From Rubrivivax sp. (GTDB taxonomy: Bacteria; Pseudomonadota; Gammaproteobacteria; Burkholderiales; Burkholderiaceae_C): 6,452 bases of DNA. The position numbers and the translations under genes are program-made. The notes under the pieces are model-generated. The model searched no databases. It saw only the letters and a program-made list of their open reading frames with translations, and was not told the origin of the DNA. Positions 6,092-6,452 of this stretch are shown here, piece after piece; within the stretch, counting starts at the first letter, position 1, and each line of letters begins with the position of its first letter. The DNA lies in assembly GCA_027484885.1 (NCBI GenBank), contig JAIXSD010000512.1:1-6452 (forward strand), written 5' to 3'.

Positions 6092-6452
6092 GGAGGGGTG
6101 GCCAGCAAGGCGCTGGACTTGAGCAAGAGAAAGTGAGTGGGGTCTGAATTGACACTGCCGATGTGCTCAGGCCCTGGGGCCGAAACACGGCAGATGGGCG
6201 CATCCTAGGAAGGACAGGCAGGGCCGTCCTGCACTTTGCGACCCACTGCATGAATCGGGGCCTGAACCGTCTGGTTGGGGCCGCTTTCGCGCCGGCTCAC
6301 GCTTCATTGTTGCGGTCTGTGCCGCCCAGGCTGCAGCTGGTCGGAGCCGGCTGGCTCGGGCCAGCACTCGCTTCTACATTGCGAGCCATGCCGCTTCACT
6401 TCAGCAGGCAACAAGCAAGCCCCGCACCACTTCGCAAGCAAGCAAGGTCCCA
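6092..6452. other. No supported gene; upstream region of the minus-strand lipoprotein gene
   Basis: These 361 bases look less GC-biased than the rest. They should contain the promoter of the minus-strand lipoprotein gene, but I see no convincing -35/-10 pair. A TTGACA sits at 6149-6154 on the plus strand without a matching -10. A 5-bp hairpin GCAGG/CCTGC lies at 6218-6232. A plus-strand frame from the ATG at 6250 stays open to the window end (67 codons), with a second in-frame ATG at 6388. Its third positions are not G/C-rich like those of the neighbouring genes and it has no recognisable motif, so I do not call it a gene, though 6388 could be the first codons of a downstream gene. AAGCAAG-type short repeats occur at 6412-6446. 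Confidence 0.5.

Noticed and set aside
5738..6136. A 132-codon plus-strand frame over the minus-strand lipoprotein gene
   Set aside because: It is codon-aligned antisense to the lipoprotein gene, has no signal peptide or known motif, and starts in the convergent gap without a ribosome site.
6149..6154. TTGACA as a possible -35 box on the plus strand
   Set aside because: The sequence about 17 bases downstream (CCCTGG) is not a -10 box, and no supported plus-strand gene follows.
1..6452. Search for a defence system, mobile element, CRISPR array or biosynthetic cluster
   Set aside because: No transposase, integrase, repeat array, tRNA, toxin-antitoxin pair or biosynthetic enzymes were found. 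The genes look like ordinary envelope, secreted and housekeeping-type functions.

Overview
The window is GC-rich with a strong G/C bias at third codon positions. Its genes encode mostly exported or envelope proteins of Gram-negative type: an outer-membrane beta-barrel, two lipoproteins and a secreted metallopeptidase. This fits a high-GC proteobacterium. A betaproteobacterium of the order Burkholderiales is my best guess, but that is inferred from style and composition, not from a marker gene.

Layout. Positions 1-924 (+) hold the C-terminal part of a patatin-like phospholipase/surface-antigen protein of the PlpD type; only its barrel is visible. After 62 bases comes a lipoprotein of unknown family (987-1850, +), possibly co-transcribed with the barrel protein. 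A 128-base gap with short inverted repeats precedes an NAD(P)-binding SDR-family epimerase/dehydratase-like protein (1979-3040, +). A 165-base gap then leads to a large secreted M14 zinc carboxypeptidase (3206-5566, +). It has a signal peptide, a propeptide-like region, a complete catalytic set, a beta-sandwich linker, a PKD domain and a C-terminal PPC domain. A convergent gap (5567-5716) carries a terminator-like hairpin with a T7 tract. Beyond it lies a small cysteine-rich lipoprotein gene on the minus strand (5717-6091). The last 361 bases contain no gene I can support.

How the genes relate. I see no pathway linking them. Four of the five products are probably exported or in the outer envelope; the SDR looks cytoplasmic. 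The spacing suggests at most one operon pair (barrel protein plus first lipoprotein), with the SDR, the peptidase and the minus-strand lipoprotein as separate units. There are no tRNA or rRNA genes, CRISPR arrays, insertion sequences or phage genes. I found no convincing new multi-gene system. The points most worth checking are the predicted basic-residue specificity of the carboxypeptidase, the two unassigned lipoproteins, and the alternative hairpins after the peptidase gene.
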